Assembly: GCA_027621175.1 (NCBI GenBank)
Contig: JAQCCM010000004.1
Coordinates: 1-64,000, forward strand
Length of the DNA: 64,000 nucleotides
Reading direction: 5' to 3'
From: Bacteroidota bacterium
GTDB taxonomy: Bacteria > Bacteroidota > Bacteroidia > Flavobacteriales > Flavobacteriaceae
The translations under genes and the position numbers were made by a program. Below, piece by piece: positions 1 to 8,932 of the stretch; within the stretch, counting starts at the first letter, position 1; every line of letters begins with the position of its first letter. Under the pieces are notes generated by a model. It worked only from the letters and a program-made list of their open reading frames with translations, did no database searches and was not told where the DNA came from.

Positions 1-143
1 GAAATTTTACTATGTCCAAAGTACAAGCTAGAGAAGAGTTAATAAAGCTAAAAGAATTGCTTGATTTAGGGATAATATCAAGAAATGAATTTGAAACAAG
101 TGCAAAACCATTAAAAAAAATAGTTCTAAAATCTGGAAACTAA
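1..143 (+). CDS. C-terminal end of a truncated ORF with a SHOCT-like motif (…MSKVQAREELIKLKELLDLGIISRNEFETSAKPLKK…)
   Basis: Open frame from the window edge to TAA at 141-143. The 'LIKLKELLDLGIIS..EFE' pattern matches the SHOCT short C-terminal domain. Internal ATG at 12. Not in the ORF track. Confidence 0.6.
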   Translation, partial: NFTMSKVQAREELIKLKELLDLGIISRNEFETSAKPLKKIVLKSGN

Positions 144-1202
144 CTAAACCATAGGCATATCTTCTTCTTTTAGTTCTGCTATTTCTAAACCTCTTAAATA
201 GGTTAGTGAAACGTTTAAACTTGAATGCCCCATAGCTCTTTGTAGCTTGTGTAATGACCCTGTTCTTTTGAATATCTCTATTGCTCCTGAATGCCTAAAA
301 GAGTATAGTGTTTGCCCTTGTATTAAGAGCCTACTTTTAGCTTTATATCTTCCCCATAGTGTTTTAAAATATTCAGGGTTTGGAGGGTCTACAAATCCTT
401 GAAATACACTTCCACAGTCTTCCTTTTGTAGAAAAGGTTTAATGTAACTTGGAATTGGTACAATTCTATTTCTTCCTGACTTATTTCTCTCACCAGAAAG
501 CCTAATCTCATTAAGCCCTTTTGATATGTCTCCCCAACATAATTCACGGATCTCTCTATGCGGTCTAAGTAAACATCCATAAGTGAGTAAACTACATAAG
601 TGTAAGTTTTTATTAAAGCTTTTTATCTCATCTAAAACAGCTCCTACATCATCAAAAGGTTTATGAAGTTTTGCCTTGTTTTTTTTTGAGGGAATACCTT
701 CCATTGGATTAGACTTCATCCCCTGTACTCTAGCCTCATTTATAAGGGCTTTTAGGTGCCGTTTAAGCGTGTTGTAAGACACTCCAGACGAATACCTTGA
801 CAGGACATTTTTAATGGCCTTAGAATCAACTTTTGAATTTTGGATTTCATCATGAATTAATCTGTAACAATAACTAAGCATGTCAGTATATTTTTTGGAA
901 TAACCACCACTTAGTTTTGTATCCAGGGCTTGCTTTAAATATTCAATGTCTGTGAACTTACCAGCTATAACTTTTTTAGATCTAAACTCTAAAAGTTTAC
1001 CATCATTTAAAAGGTGCTTGTAAACATCAGAAGCCAGAATCTTTCCCATTTCATATCTCTGCTCAATGGGGTGTCTGTTTGGATCAATGGATGAGTTGAT
1101 CCTCTTGCCGTTGTACAATCTAATCCTCTTTCCCTCTATAGAGAAAGACACATAAACAAGTTGTTTATTATCAATATGAACCTTTGGAAATCTTATTGTC
1201 AT
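144..1202 (-). CDS. Tyrosine recombinase / phage-type integrase
   Basis: 352 aa with C-terminal catalytic motifs (HREIRELCWGDI; TLYSFRHSGAIEIFKRTGSLHKLQRAMGHSSLNVSLTYLRG: R..H..GH..Y). Adjacent to a tRNA fragment. Confidence 0.9.
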   Translation of the reverse strand: MTIRFPKVHIDNKQLVYVSFSIEGKRIRLYNGKRINSSIDPNRHPIEQRYEMGKILASDVYKHLLNDGKLLEFRSKKVIAGKFTDIEYLKQALDTKLSGGYSKKYTDMLSYCYRLIHDEIQNSKVDSKAIKNVLSRYSSGVSYNTLKRHLKALINEARVQGMKSNPMEGIPSKKNKAKLHKPFDDVGAVLDEIKSFNKNLHLCSLLTYGCLLRPHREIRELCWGDISKGLNEIRLSGERNKSGRNRIVPIPSYIKPFLQKEDCGSVFQGFVDPPNPEYFKTLWGRYKAKSRLLIQGQTLYSFRHSGAIEIFKRTGSLHKLQRAMGHSSLNVSLTYLRGLEIAELKEEDMPMV

Positions 1203-1278
1203 TTGCCAGTGTTTTGCCAGTTAATAATTATCTAACTGTGCACTTCACTGGAAATAAATAAGTTATAAAAGATTGGTT

Positions 1279-1322
1279 CTTGACTGCCAGTCAAGCGCTC
1301 TAGCCAACTGAGCTACATCCCC
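1279..1322 (-). pseudogene. Truncated tRNA-Ala(GGC)-like gene (acceptor 5' strand, D-arm and anticodon arm only)
   Basis: The minus strand reads GGGGATGTAGCTCAGTTGGCTAGAGCGCTTGACTGGCAGTCAAG, then AACCAATCTTTTATAAC. There is no T-arm or acceptor 3' strand in the next ~70 nt. Confidence 0.7.
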
Positions 1323-1553
1323 AAATATTTTTTCGCCAACGGCGCCCTGCCGCTGATTTCAAGTATTTTTCTCTTTTTCGAGCATCAACTTGAGTAGCGT
1401 GTGTTTCAGTATGCACTACTTTCCAAGGCACATACGATTTTGTTGAGCGTACCTGACCTTTATTATGTGTTATAAGGCGTTGGAATACATTCTTCGACAT
1501 GCCCTATAATTGCAAGCTCCTTTTTCGCTATACAAGATATAAACAAAAAACAT
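1300..1553 (-). pseudogene. Decayed GIY-YIG nuclease-family ORF
   Basis: The minus strand starts MFFVYILYSEKGACN from ATG at 1551-1553. GHVE (YIGH-like) is in another frame, then NVFQRLITHNKGQVRSTKSYVPWKVVHTETHATQVDARKREKYLKSAAGRRW in the 1300..1500 frame. The last codons read through the tRNA 5' end. Confidence 0.65.
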
Positions 1554-1697
1554 TTTCACACGATTTCAATGAGCACTCCTCGCCCGTACCGAAGGCTACG
1601 TTCGGGCTGGTAACCAACTGAGCCCCGCCAGAACGATCTGTCGGGCTGGTACAGCCCCATAGCAGGCAAAAATAATCCTTTTTTCCTTTTGTTTTAT

Positions 1698-2462
1698 TTA
1701 TGCGGATAAATAGTGAGGTAAAGCAGCAATAGAGCTTATGATGCCATCGGGCCTAATTTGACTTTGATCAATAAGGTGTTTTCGATACTTCCCCGTTTGC
1801 ACCAATACGGCTTGATAGCCTGCATCTTGTGCGCCTTGAATATCATTTACTAAGTCATCACCTACCATTAATAGCTCATGGGGTTTTGCTTCGAGTAATG
1901 AACTGCCCATTTCAAAAAAAGCTTGGCTAGGCTTTCCTACTACATATGCTTTTTTCCCTGTTGCGTGTTCTAGCGCAGCTACAAACGCGCCACTGTCCAA
2001 TTGCAGTCCTGCTTCAGTTTGAAAATAACGCCCTTTGTGAAGTGCTATAAGCTCAGCACCTTCTAGGACTTGATTCATCAATTCATTGAGTAAATCGTAG
2101 TTCCAAGAATTTCCAATATCTCCAATTACAATGGCTTCGGGTTGCTGTAAAACATTTGGAGGATAATCTGATTGTGCGACTTCTGCGAGAATTAATCGGC
2201 AGCGTTGTACCCCCATTTTTTGTAGTTGTAAGACACCTGCATAGTTGGCACTGAGCAGCTCGTCTTCTTGAATGTTGAGCCCCAATCCCTTAAGTCTTGC
2301 TACAAGAGCACTTCGCGAAAGCGTGGTATTATTGGTGATAAATTGATATTTGATTCCCTGTTTACGCAACCATGAAAGCGTTTCGTTTCCGCCAGAAATC
2401 AATTGATTTCCTACGTAAAACACGCCGTCTAAATCAAACAATACTCCCGTAATGGATTTCAT
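1698..2462 (-). CDS. HAD-superfamily IIA hydrolase (NagD/HDHD2-like phosphatase)
   Basis: DLDGVFYVG motif I, TNNTT motif II, VVGKPS and MVGDDLVNDIQGA motifs. Confidence 0.85.
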   Translation of the reverse strand: MKSITGVLFDLDGVFYVGNQLISGGNETLSWLRKQGIKYQFITNNTTLSRSALVARLKGLGLNIQEDELLSANYAGVLQLQKMGVQRCRLILAEVAQSDYPPNVLQQPEAIVIGDIGNSWNYDLLNELMNQVLEGAELIALHKGRYFQTEAGLQLDSGAFVAALEHATGKKAYVVGKPSQAFFEMGSSLLEAKPHELLMVGDDLVNDIQGAQDAGYQAVLVQTGKYRKHLIDQSQIRPDGIISSIAALPHYLSA

Positions 2463-2512
2463 AACCTATCAATCGTTTATTCCGTATTTTTGCCTCGTTG
2501 GATTACAACAAA

Positions 2513-3289
2513 TATATGGGGAATCAAAAAATATCCGAGGGCATACATGTGCATAGCGAAAATGCTGTGGCTGCCATTACGTTTGCCCACCCCAAGCACA
2601 ATTGTTTTCCACAAGAACAACTTCGTGCTTTGACTGCTGCCATTGATTCCTGTGATAAAGACGAGGCGGTTCATGTTATTTTACTTCAAAGTGACCCTAG
2701 CAAAGCTTTTTGTGCTGGCGCTTCTTTTGACGAGCTTCTTGCCGTAAAAACACCCGAACAGGGGAAGACCTTTTTTATGGGTTTTGCAAAGCTTATCAAC
2801 GCCATGCGAGTGTGCAGAAAGCCTATCGTTGGCCGTATTCACGGCAAGGCAATTGGTGGAGGCGTGGGTATTGTTGCGGCTTGTGATTATGCGATTGCAA
2901 CGCAAAGCGCTCAAGTACGTCTTTCTGAATTGGCTATTGGTATTGGACCTTTTGTTATTGCCCCTGCAGTAGATCGCAAGATTGGCACAGGCGCCTTAGC
3001 CTCATTAGCCCTACAGCCCAAACAGTGGAAGTCTGCGGATTGGGCGTTGCAACATGGACTTTTTACGGAGGTTTACGCAGATTTTGATGCAGCAAATAAT
3101 GCAGCTATTGCAAAAGCTACACAGTTGGCAAGCTTTGCGCCCGAAGCCGTTGCCGAACTCAAAAAAACACTTTGGGCAAATACCGACCATTGGGCAGAAC
3201 TTCTACTAAAAAATGCCGAAATTTCAGGCAGACTCTTACTTTTGCCACAAACACAGGCGACACTTAATCAACTTAAATCGAACGGATGA
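2513..3289 (+). CDS. Enoyl-CoA hydratase/isomerase family protein
   Basis: Crotonase fold signatures (AFCAGASFDELL; GRIHGKAIGGGVGIVAACDYAIA; RLSELAIGIGPFVIAP). The ORF extends to 2498 from TTG; ATG 2513 preferred. Confidence 0.85.
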   Translation, partial: YMGNQKISEGIHVHSENAVAAITFAHPKHNCFPQEQLRALTAAIDSCDKDEAVHVILLQSDPSKAFCAGASFDELLAVKTPEQGKTFFMGFAKLINAMRVCRKPIVGRIHGKAIGGGVGIVAACDYAIATQSAQVRLSELAIGIGPFVIAPAVDRKIGTGALASLALQPKQWKSADWALQHGLFTEVYADFDAANNAAIAKATQLASFAPEAVAELKKTLWANTDHWAELLLKNAEISGRLLLLPQTQATLNQLKSNG

Positions 3290-3735
3290 GCAAAATTCGC
3301 ATTACCAAAAGCTTTTCATTTGAAACCGGACACGCACTTTACGGCTATGATGGGCTTTGCAAAAATGTACACGGCCACAGCTATAAACTTGACGTTACGG
3401 TTATTGGCACACCCATACGGGACTCTAACAATGTCAAGTTTGGGATGGTCATTGATTTTAAAGACCTCAAAGAAATAGTGAAAGACGAGATTGTAGATGT
3501 CTTTGATCACGCTACCGTTTTTAATCAAAACACACCTCATGTTGCCTTAGCAAATACATTAGAGCAAAGCGGGCATAAAGTGTTATTAGTGGATTATCAG
3601 CCTACTAGTGAGGAGATGATTATCGACTTTGCCGCAAAAATTCAAGCAAAACTCCCCCAACAAATCAAGCTGCATCACTTGCGATTGCAAGAAACCGCCA
3701 CTTCCTATGCCGAGTGGTACGCTGCCGACCAGTAA
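3286..3735 (+). CDS. queD: 6-carboxytetrahydropterin synthase (QueD/PTPS family)
   Basis: FSFETGHALYGYDGLCKNVHGHSYKLDV, VIDFKDLK, and LQETATSYAEW at the C-terminus. Confidence 0.85.
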   Translation: MSKIRITKSFSFETGHALYGYDGLCKNVHGHSYKLDVTVIGTPIRDSNNVKFGMVIDFKDLKEIVKDEIVDVFDHATVFNQNTPHVALANTLEQSGHKVLLVDYQPTSEEMIIDFAAKIQAKLPQQIKLHHLRLQETATSYAEWYAADQ

Positions 3736-3751
3736 TTCTTATTTTTGTACC

Positions 3752-4513
3752 ATGAACATACCCAAAGGAAAAAAAGTCTATTTCGCTTCTGACAATCATT
3801 TGGGCGCACCCAATCATCAAAAAAGCAGGGTCCGTGAAAAGCAATTTGTCGTTTGGCTCGATACCATCAAAGCTGATGCTGCCGCAATTTATTTAATGGG
3901 CGATTTGTTTGATTTATGGATAGAATACAAAAGAGTTGTTCCCAAAGGTTTTGTTCGCGTGTTGGGCAAACTTGCCGAACTTGCCGATAGCGGTATTCCG
4001 ATATACTTTTTTGTAGGCAATCACGACATGTGGATGCAAGATTATTTTGAAACTGAATTGGGAATACCAGTGTATTACGAGCCGCAACAAATCACACTTA
4101 ACAACACCTCTTTTTTTATTGGGCATGGCGATGGCCTAGGACCCGGAGACAAGGGCTATAAACGCATGAAAAAAGTATTCCGAAATCCATTTATTCAATG
4201 GCTCTATCGTCTTGTTCACCCCGATTTGGGACTGCGTATTGCACAACATATGTCGTTAAAAAATCGTTTGATTTCAGGCGATGATGATAAAATTTATAAC
4301 GGTCCAGACAGCGAATGGCTGGTACATTACTGCAAGGAAAAGCTAAAAACCCAAAGCACGGACTATTTTATTTTTGGGCATCGTCATTTACCTTTAAATA
4401 TTGAACTATCCAAAACTTCGCGCTACATCAATTTGGGCGATTGGCTTGAATACAACACCTATGCCGTTTTTGATGGCAATTCGGTTACCCTAAGCACCTG
4501 GGAAACGTCATGA
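3752..4513 (+). CDS. lpxH: UDP-2,3-diacylglucosamine diphosphatase-like metallophosphoesterase
   Basis: ASDNHLG, MGDLFDLW, GNHDMW and GHRHLP metallophosphoesterase motifs. ATG 3752 preferred over the track start at 3629, which overlaps queD. Confidence 0.75.
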   Translation: MNIPKGKKVYFASDNHLGAPNHQKSRVREKQFVVWLDTIKADAAAIYLMGDLFDLWIEYKRVVPKGFVRVLGKLAELADSGIPIYFFVGNHDMWMQDYFETELGIPVYYEPQQITLNNTSFFIGHGDGLGPGDKGYKRMKKVFRNPFIQWLYRLVHPDLGLRIAQHMSLKNRLISGDDDKIYNGPDSEWLVHYCKEKLKTQSTDYFIFGHRHLPLNIELSKTSRYINLGDWLEYNTYAVFDGNSVTLSTWETS

Positions 4514-5721
4514 TAGAACAAAAAACACACGACTACGAATATGCGGTGCTTGTTGGGATTATCAATCAACAGCAAAACGAACAACAAGTTCAAGACTATA
4601 TGGACGAGTTGGCATTTTTGACACTTACGGCAGGTGGCGAGGTTAAAAAACGCTTTACCCAAAAACTGGATACACCAAATCCCAAAACCTTTATTGGAAG
4701 TGGTAAAATGGAAGATGTACGTGCTTTCGTAAAAACACATGATATCAGTACTGTTATTTTTGACGATGAATTGACCCCTGCCCAACAAGGAAACATTGAA
4801 GAACTTTTAAAGTGTAAAATTTTAGACCGTACAGGACTTATTTTAGACATTTTTGCCCAACGCGCCAAAACCAGTTATGCCCGAACTCAGGTAGAATTGG
4901 CACAATATCAATATCTATTACCACGACTAAAAGGACTTTGGACGCACTTGGAACGTCAACGTGGAGGTATTGGAATGCGTGGTCCAGGGGAAACTGAAAT
5001 TGAAACGGATCGTAGGATTGTTCGCGACAAAATTTCATTGCTCAAAAAGAAACTTACGACCATAGACCGCCAAATGGAAACCCAGCGTGGTAATCGTGGT
5101 GCGCTGGTGCGTGTTGCTTTGGTGGGCTATACGAACGTAGGAAAATCCACCCTAATGAATGTGTTGAGTAAAAGCGATGTATTTGCCGAAAACAAACTCT
5201 TTGCTACACTCGATACCACAGTGCGTAAAGTAGTGGTCGAAAACCTGCCTTTTTTACTCTCCGATACGGTCGGATTTATTCGCAAACTACCCACCCAATT
5301 GGTAGAAAGTTTTAAAAGCACATTGGACGAAGTACACGAAGCCGATTTGCTCTTGCATGTGGTTGATTTGGCACATCCACAGTTTGAGCAGCATATTGAT
5401 TCTGTAAACGAATTGCTAGCCGAACTCAAGGCACAAGACAAACCCACATTGATGGTGTTTAATAAAATTGACGCATATGCTCCAGAGGCTTTTGGCGAAA
5501 CCGATTTGATTGCTGTTCGGGGGAGTGAACACTATTCCCTTGAGGAATGGAAAGACACGTGGATGGCAAAAACCGAAGGCGAAGCTGTATTTATCTCCGC
5601 AGCAAAAAAAACCAACCTACAGCACTTTAGGCAACGCCTTTACCAAAGCGTTCGAGCGCTTCACGTAACCCGCTTTCCATACAATCACTTTCTCTACCCC
5701 GAAATTGAGGTGGAGGAATAG
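4510..5721 (+). CDS. hflX: GTPase HflX
   Basis: LKGLWTHLERQRGGIGMRGPGETEIETDRR glycine-rich segment, GYTNVGKSTLMN P-loop, DTVGFI, NKID. Confidence 0.93.
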   Translation: MIEQKTHDYEYAVLVGIINQQQNEQQVQDYMDELAFLTLTAGGEVKKRFTQKLDTPNPKTFIGSGKMEDVRAFVKTHDISTVIFDDELTPAQQGNIEELLKCKILDRTGLILDIFAQRAKTSYARTQVELAQYQYLLPRLKGLWTHLERQRGGIGMRGPGETEIETDRRIVRDKISLLKKKLTTIDRQMETQRGNRGALVRVALVGYTNVGKSTLMNVLSKSDVFAENKLFATLDTTVRKVVVENLPFLLSDTVGFIRKLPTQLVESFKSTLDEVHEADLLLHVVDLAHPQFEQHIDSVNELLAELKAQDKPTLMVFNKIDAYAPEAFGETDLIAVRGSEHYSLEEWKDTWMAKTEGEAVFISAAKKTNLQHFRQRLYQSVRALHVTRFPYNHFLYPEIEVEE

Positions 5722-5822
5722 CAGTTGACGACTTTTTTATTATATTAGCATGGAACATACCCCAAATCTGTTCTTACCATTCACATTGCATTCTAGAACG
5801 TTTTTGGGGCCATAAAAGCCTA

Positions 5823-6251
5823 ATGTTAGCAATGAAAAAAAGAGAACCCATTCAACACATCATGACACCAAACCCCATTGTTTTAAACTTAAATGATGGC
5901 CTTAGTCAAGCTGAAATTTTATTTAAAACCCATAAAGTTCGCCATTTACCAGTGGTTTCTGGCGATGAAATTAAAGGTATTTTAAGCATGACCGATCTGG
6001 CACGGATCAGTTTTGTAGACAGCTATGATCCCGAAAACTTTGCTGTGGACACTTCCGTATATTCCATGTTTACTTTAGAACAAATTATGGTGCGTAACCC
6101 ACAGTGTATTTCACCAGACGCAACCATTAAAGAAGCCGCAGAACTGTTTTTAGAGGTGGAATTTCACGCCTTGCCCGTGGTAGAAAACAACAAGCTGGTA
6201 GGGATGCTCACCACTACTGATTTGATTAAGTTTTTAGTAGAGCAATACTAA
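5823..6251 (+). CDS. Tandem CBS-domain protein
   Basis: Two CBS repeats (HIMTPNPIVLNLNDGL…RHLPVVSGDEIKGILSMTDL; IMVRNPQCISPDATIKEAAELFLEVEFHALPVVENNKLVGMLTTTDL). Confidence 0.85.
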   Translation: MLAMKKREPIQHIMTPNPIVLNLNDGLSQAEILFKTHKVRHLPVVSGDEIKGILSMTDLARISFVDSYDPENFAVDTSVYSMFTLEQIMVRNPQCISPDATIKEAAELFLEVEFHALPVVENNKLVGMLTTTDLIKFLVEQY

Positions 6252-6289
6252 AAATAAATTCGCGGCTTTTTTCACGTACCGAATATTTT

Positions 6290-7051
6290 GTGAATAAACA
6301 GTTGCGATCACATTTAAATATAACAATGGAATTTACTCCCGAACACCTCACGGCTATTAAAAGCAGGAAGGATGCTATTCGTATTGCGAATCAAAATAAC
6401 ATTTCAATTGCCAAAACATTAAGTAAACTGAAATACGAAGCCGAGTTACGAAAATTACAATCCGAGTTAGTAACCTTACAGCAATGGATTGCAAAAACCA
6501 AAAGGCGTGTGGTCGTTATTTTTGAAGGGAGAGACGCTTCAGGAAAAGGAGGAGCTATTAAGCGTTTTAAAGAACATTTAAACCCCAGATCTTCACGAGT
6601 GGTAGCCCTCACAAAACCCACTGCAGTTGAGCAAGGACAGTGGTATTTTAGACGCTATATCAAAATGTTACCCAATCCAGGCGAAATTGTTTTTTTTGAC
6701 CGAAGCTGGTATAATCGCGCTGTGGTTGAACCCGTCATGGAGTTTTGCACTAAAGATCAGTATGATCAATTCATGACTCAAGTTCCTGAGTTTGAACATT
6801 TGTTACATGAGGACAACTTAAAAATCATCAAATTTTGGTTTTCCATTTCAAAAGAGGAACAACAGAAACGGTTTGAATCTCGTCTAGACAACCCACTCAA
6901 GCGATGGAAATTTAGTCCAGTCGATGTACAAGGGCAAAAACTTTGGGATAAATACACCCATTACAAATCACAAATGTTTAGTAAAACCCATGCCAATTTT
7001 AGCCCGTGGATAATTGTGAAAACAAACAGCAAAAAGCAGGCACGCTTATAG
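6290..7051 (+). CDS. ppk2: Polyphosphate kinase 2 family protein (copy 1)
   Basis: FEGRDASGKGGAIKRFKEHLNPR Walker A, FFDRSWYNRAVVEPVM, and NPLKRWKFSPVD lid motifs. Start may be 6326 (MEFTPEHL). Confidence 0.88.
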   Translation: MNKQLRSHLNITMEFTPEHLTAIKSRKDAIRIANQNNISIAKTLSKLKYEAELRKLQSELVTLQQWIAKTKRRVVVIFEGRDASGKGGAIKRFKEHLNPRSSRVVALTKPTAVEQGQWYFRRYIKMLPNPGEIVFFDRSWYNRAVVEPVMEFCTKDQYDQFMTQVPEFEHLLHEDNLKIIKFWFSISKEEQQKRFESRLDNPLKRWKFSPVDVQGQKLWDKYTHYKSQMFSKTHANFSPWIIVKTNSKKQARL

Positions 7052-7177
7052 AGTATGCGTTATGTACTCTCTCAATTTGATTATGATCAAAAAGGAGTTA
7101 TATATAACGAATTGCTTCCGGACCCCAATATTATAATGCGCTAACACCGAAGCAGCATACAAATAGATATTTAAGCT

Positions 7178-7969
7178 ATGCCATCTCAATATACCAAGCA
7201 AGAAATAGAACTGCTCAATTCAAAGAATGGGCGTTATATGTTATTGAAAAGTAAAAACACGAACATAGCTAAAGCCATAGAAGACACCAAGCATGACATT
7301 GATCTTAAAATTAAACAAGAAGAACTTATAAAGCTTCAAAATTGGGTTATTCAAAACGATAAGAAGGTGGTCATTCTTTTTGAAGGAAGAGACGCTGCAG
7401 GTAAAGGGGGGGCTATTCGAAGGATTACAGAGCATATTAACCCCAGACATTTTAGAGTGGTTGCCCTAGATATTCCCACGGCTGATGAAAAAAAACAATG
7501 GTTTTTTCAGCGGTACATCAATCATTTACCAAAGCCCGGTGAAATCGTATTTTTTGATAGAAGTTGGTATAATCGAGCGGTAGTTGAACCTGTAAACACC
7601 TTTTGTACAAAGGAAGAATATACTGTTTTTATGAGGCAAGTTAATCCTTTTGAAAGGATGTTAGTGGAATCAGACACCCATATAATTAAGTTGTATTTTT
7701 CGATACACAAAGAAGAACAAGCTAAACGTTTTGAGGAAATTAAAAACAACCCCCTAAAGCGGTGGAAAATAACAGATGTGGATGAAAAAGCACAGGATTT
7801 ATGGGATAAGTATTCGCAATACAAATTGAAAATGTTTGAAAAAACAAACACGAAAACGGCTCCTTGGGTAATTATTGATGCAAATAAAAAATCTAGAGCA
7901 CGAATAAAAGCAATTACACATATTTTAGATGTAATTCCCTACAACAATTCACATGAAAAAACTTCTTAA
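7178..7969 (+). CDS. ppk2: Polyphosphate kinase 2 family protein (copy 2)
   Basis: FEGRDAAGKGGAIRRITEHINPR, FFDRSWYNRAVVEPVN, NPLKRWKITDVD. Paralogous to the preceding ORF. Confidence 0.88.
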   Translation: MPSQYTKQEIELLNSKNGRYMLLKSKNTNIAKAIEDTKHDIDLKIKQEELIKLQNWVIQNDKKVVILFEGRDAAGKGGAIRRITEHINPRHFRVVALDIPTADEKKQWFFQRYINHLPKPGEIVFFDRSWYNRAVVEPVNTFCTKEEYTVFMRQVNPFERMLVESDTHIIKLYFSIHKEEQAKRFEEIKNNPLKRWKITDVDEKAQDLWDKYSQYKLKMFEKTNTKTAPWVIIDANKKSRARIKAITHILDVIPYNNSHEKTS

Positions 7970-7975
7970 AAAGTC

Positions 7976-8845
7976 TTATAATTTCATATTGATGCCAATC
8001 CCGAATACTTCTCTTACTTGTAAGGCTTCTACGGCATTGTCGTCATAAACAAGGTGTAAAATCAGATTAGCAGAAATGTTTTTATTTACTGTCATATTAA
8101 GTGTAGCTTGATAATCTAAATCCACATTTTGGGGCTTATCTAAATAATTACTATACAACCCCAATCGCTGCTCAAAGCTTATGTTTTCAAAAAGAGTAGC
8201 AAGCCAAAAAGCGTTTAGCGCAGCGCCAAATTCAAGACGCGAACTTTTCCCTTTTTCGACGCCAAAAAAAGTTTCGTCAACACTTAAATTTTCTGTAAAA
8301 AATTTATTTACGAGCGTATATCGTGGGCTTACTGGTGAAATATTCATCCATAAGTTGTCATGCTCTTTCCAACTAAGTCCAAGCCCTAACTGCAAATAAG
8401 CAGGGGATAAAAATGCTGACTTTTTAGTGCGTATTTCATCTCCTTTTGCATCTGTGTTGTAGTCATAACCGTTAGAGAAAGCTGTTCTAAATCCAAAAAA
8501 AGCAGAGTAGCTCCATAGTTTGGATAAGCGTTTTCCAAGCAATGACTGTACTTCAAAGCGATCACTTGTTTTTTTATAAAATTGGCTTCCACTTGTTTTT
8601 GCAAGACCGTAGTCTACCAAAAAAGTGGTGTCCCAAGGCCAGACATCTTTTTTATAATGGAATGTATAATTGGTTAAAAAGTTAAGTGAAATATTATCTG
8701 CTCCTCCTGAAACCCAATTGCTAAAAGTAGCATGATTAAATAATAGCGAAGCATTTCCGCTTTTGTTCCAATGCTTGGTTTCGGTTTCGTTTTGTGCAAA
8801 AGTGAGGGCGCTACAAAGTAGGGTTATACACACTATATATCTCAT
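7976..8845 (-). CDS. DUF3078 domain protein (predicted outer-membrane, copy 2)
   Basis: Signal peptide; WNKSGNASLLFNHATFSNWVSGGADNISLNFLTNY. Homologous to the neighbouring ORF. Confidence 0.8.
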   Translation of the reverse strand: MRYIVCITLLCSALTFAQNETETKHWNKSGNASLLFNHATFSNWVSGGADNISLNFLTNYTFHYKKDVWPWDTTFLVDYGLAKTSGSQFYKKTSDRFEVQSLLGKRLSKLWSYSAFFGFRTAFSNGYDYNTDAKGDEIRTKKSAFLSPAYLQLGLGLSWKEHDNLWMNISPVSPRYTLVNKFFTENLSVDETFFGVEKGKSSRLEFGAALNAFWLATLFENISFEQRLGLYSNYLDKPQNVDLDYQATLNMTVNKNISANLILHLVYDDNAVEALQVREVFGIGINMKL

Positions 8846-8932
8846 GATGTAATGATTTGGGTTACGCCATAAAGATATAAAAGAAATGACTAAAACATCT
8901 CAGCGCCGATATGTATTCTTGAAAAACCGAAG

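Noticed and set aside
389-580. ORF inside the integrase locus on the same strand, other frame
   Set aside because: Fully overlaps the integrase in an alternative frame with no family signature.
1300-1500. 66-aa ORF as an intact gene
   Set aside because: It lacks the GIY-YIG N-terminus, which is present upstream in another frame, and its end is tRNA sequence. Called a pseudogene.
2681-2914. Antisense ORF over the enoyl-CoA hydratase; many similar antisense ORFs elsewhere (e.g. 12380..12817, 12854..13204, 15316..15501, 44510..44812, 58404..58748)
   Set aside because: Shadow ORFs of strong coding genes with no recognisable domains; typical of open antisense frames.
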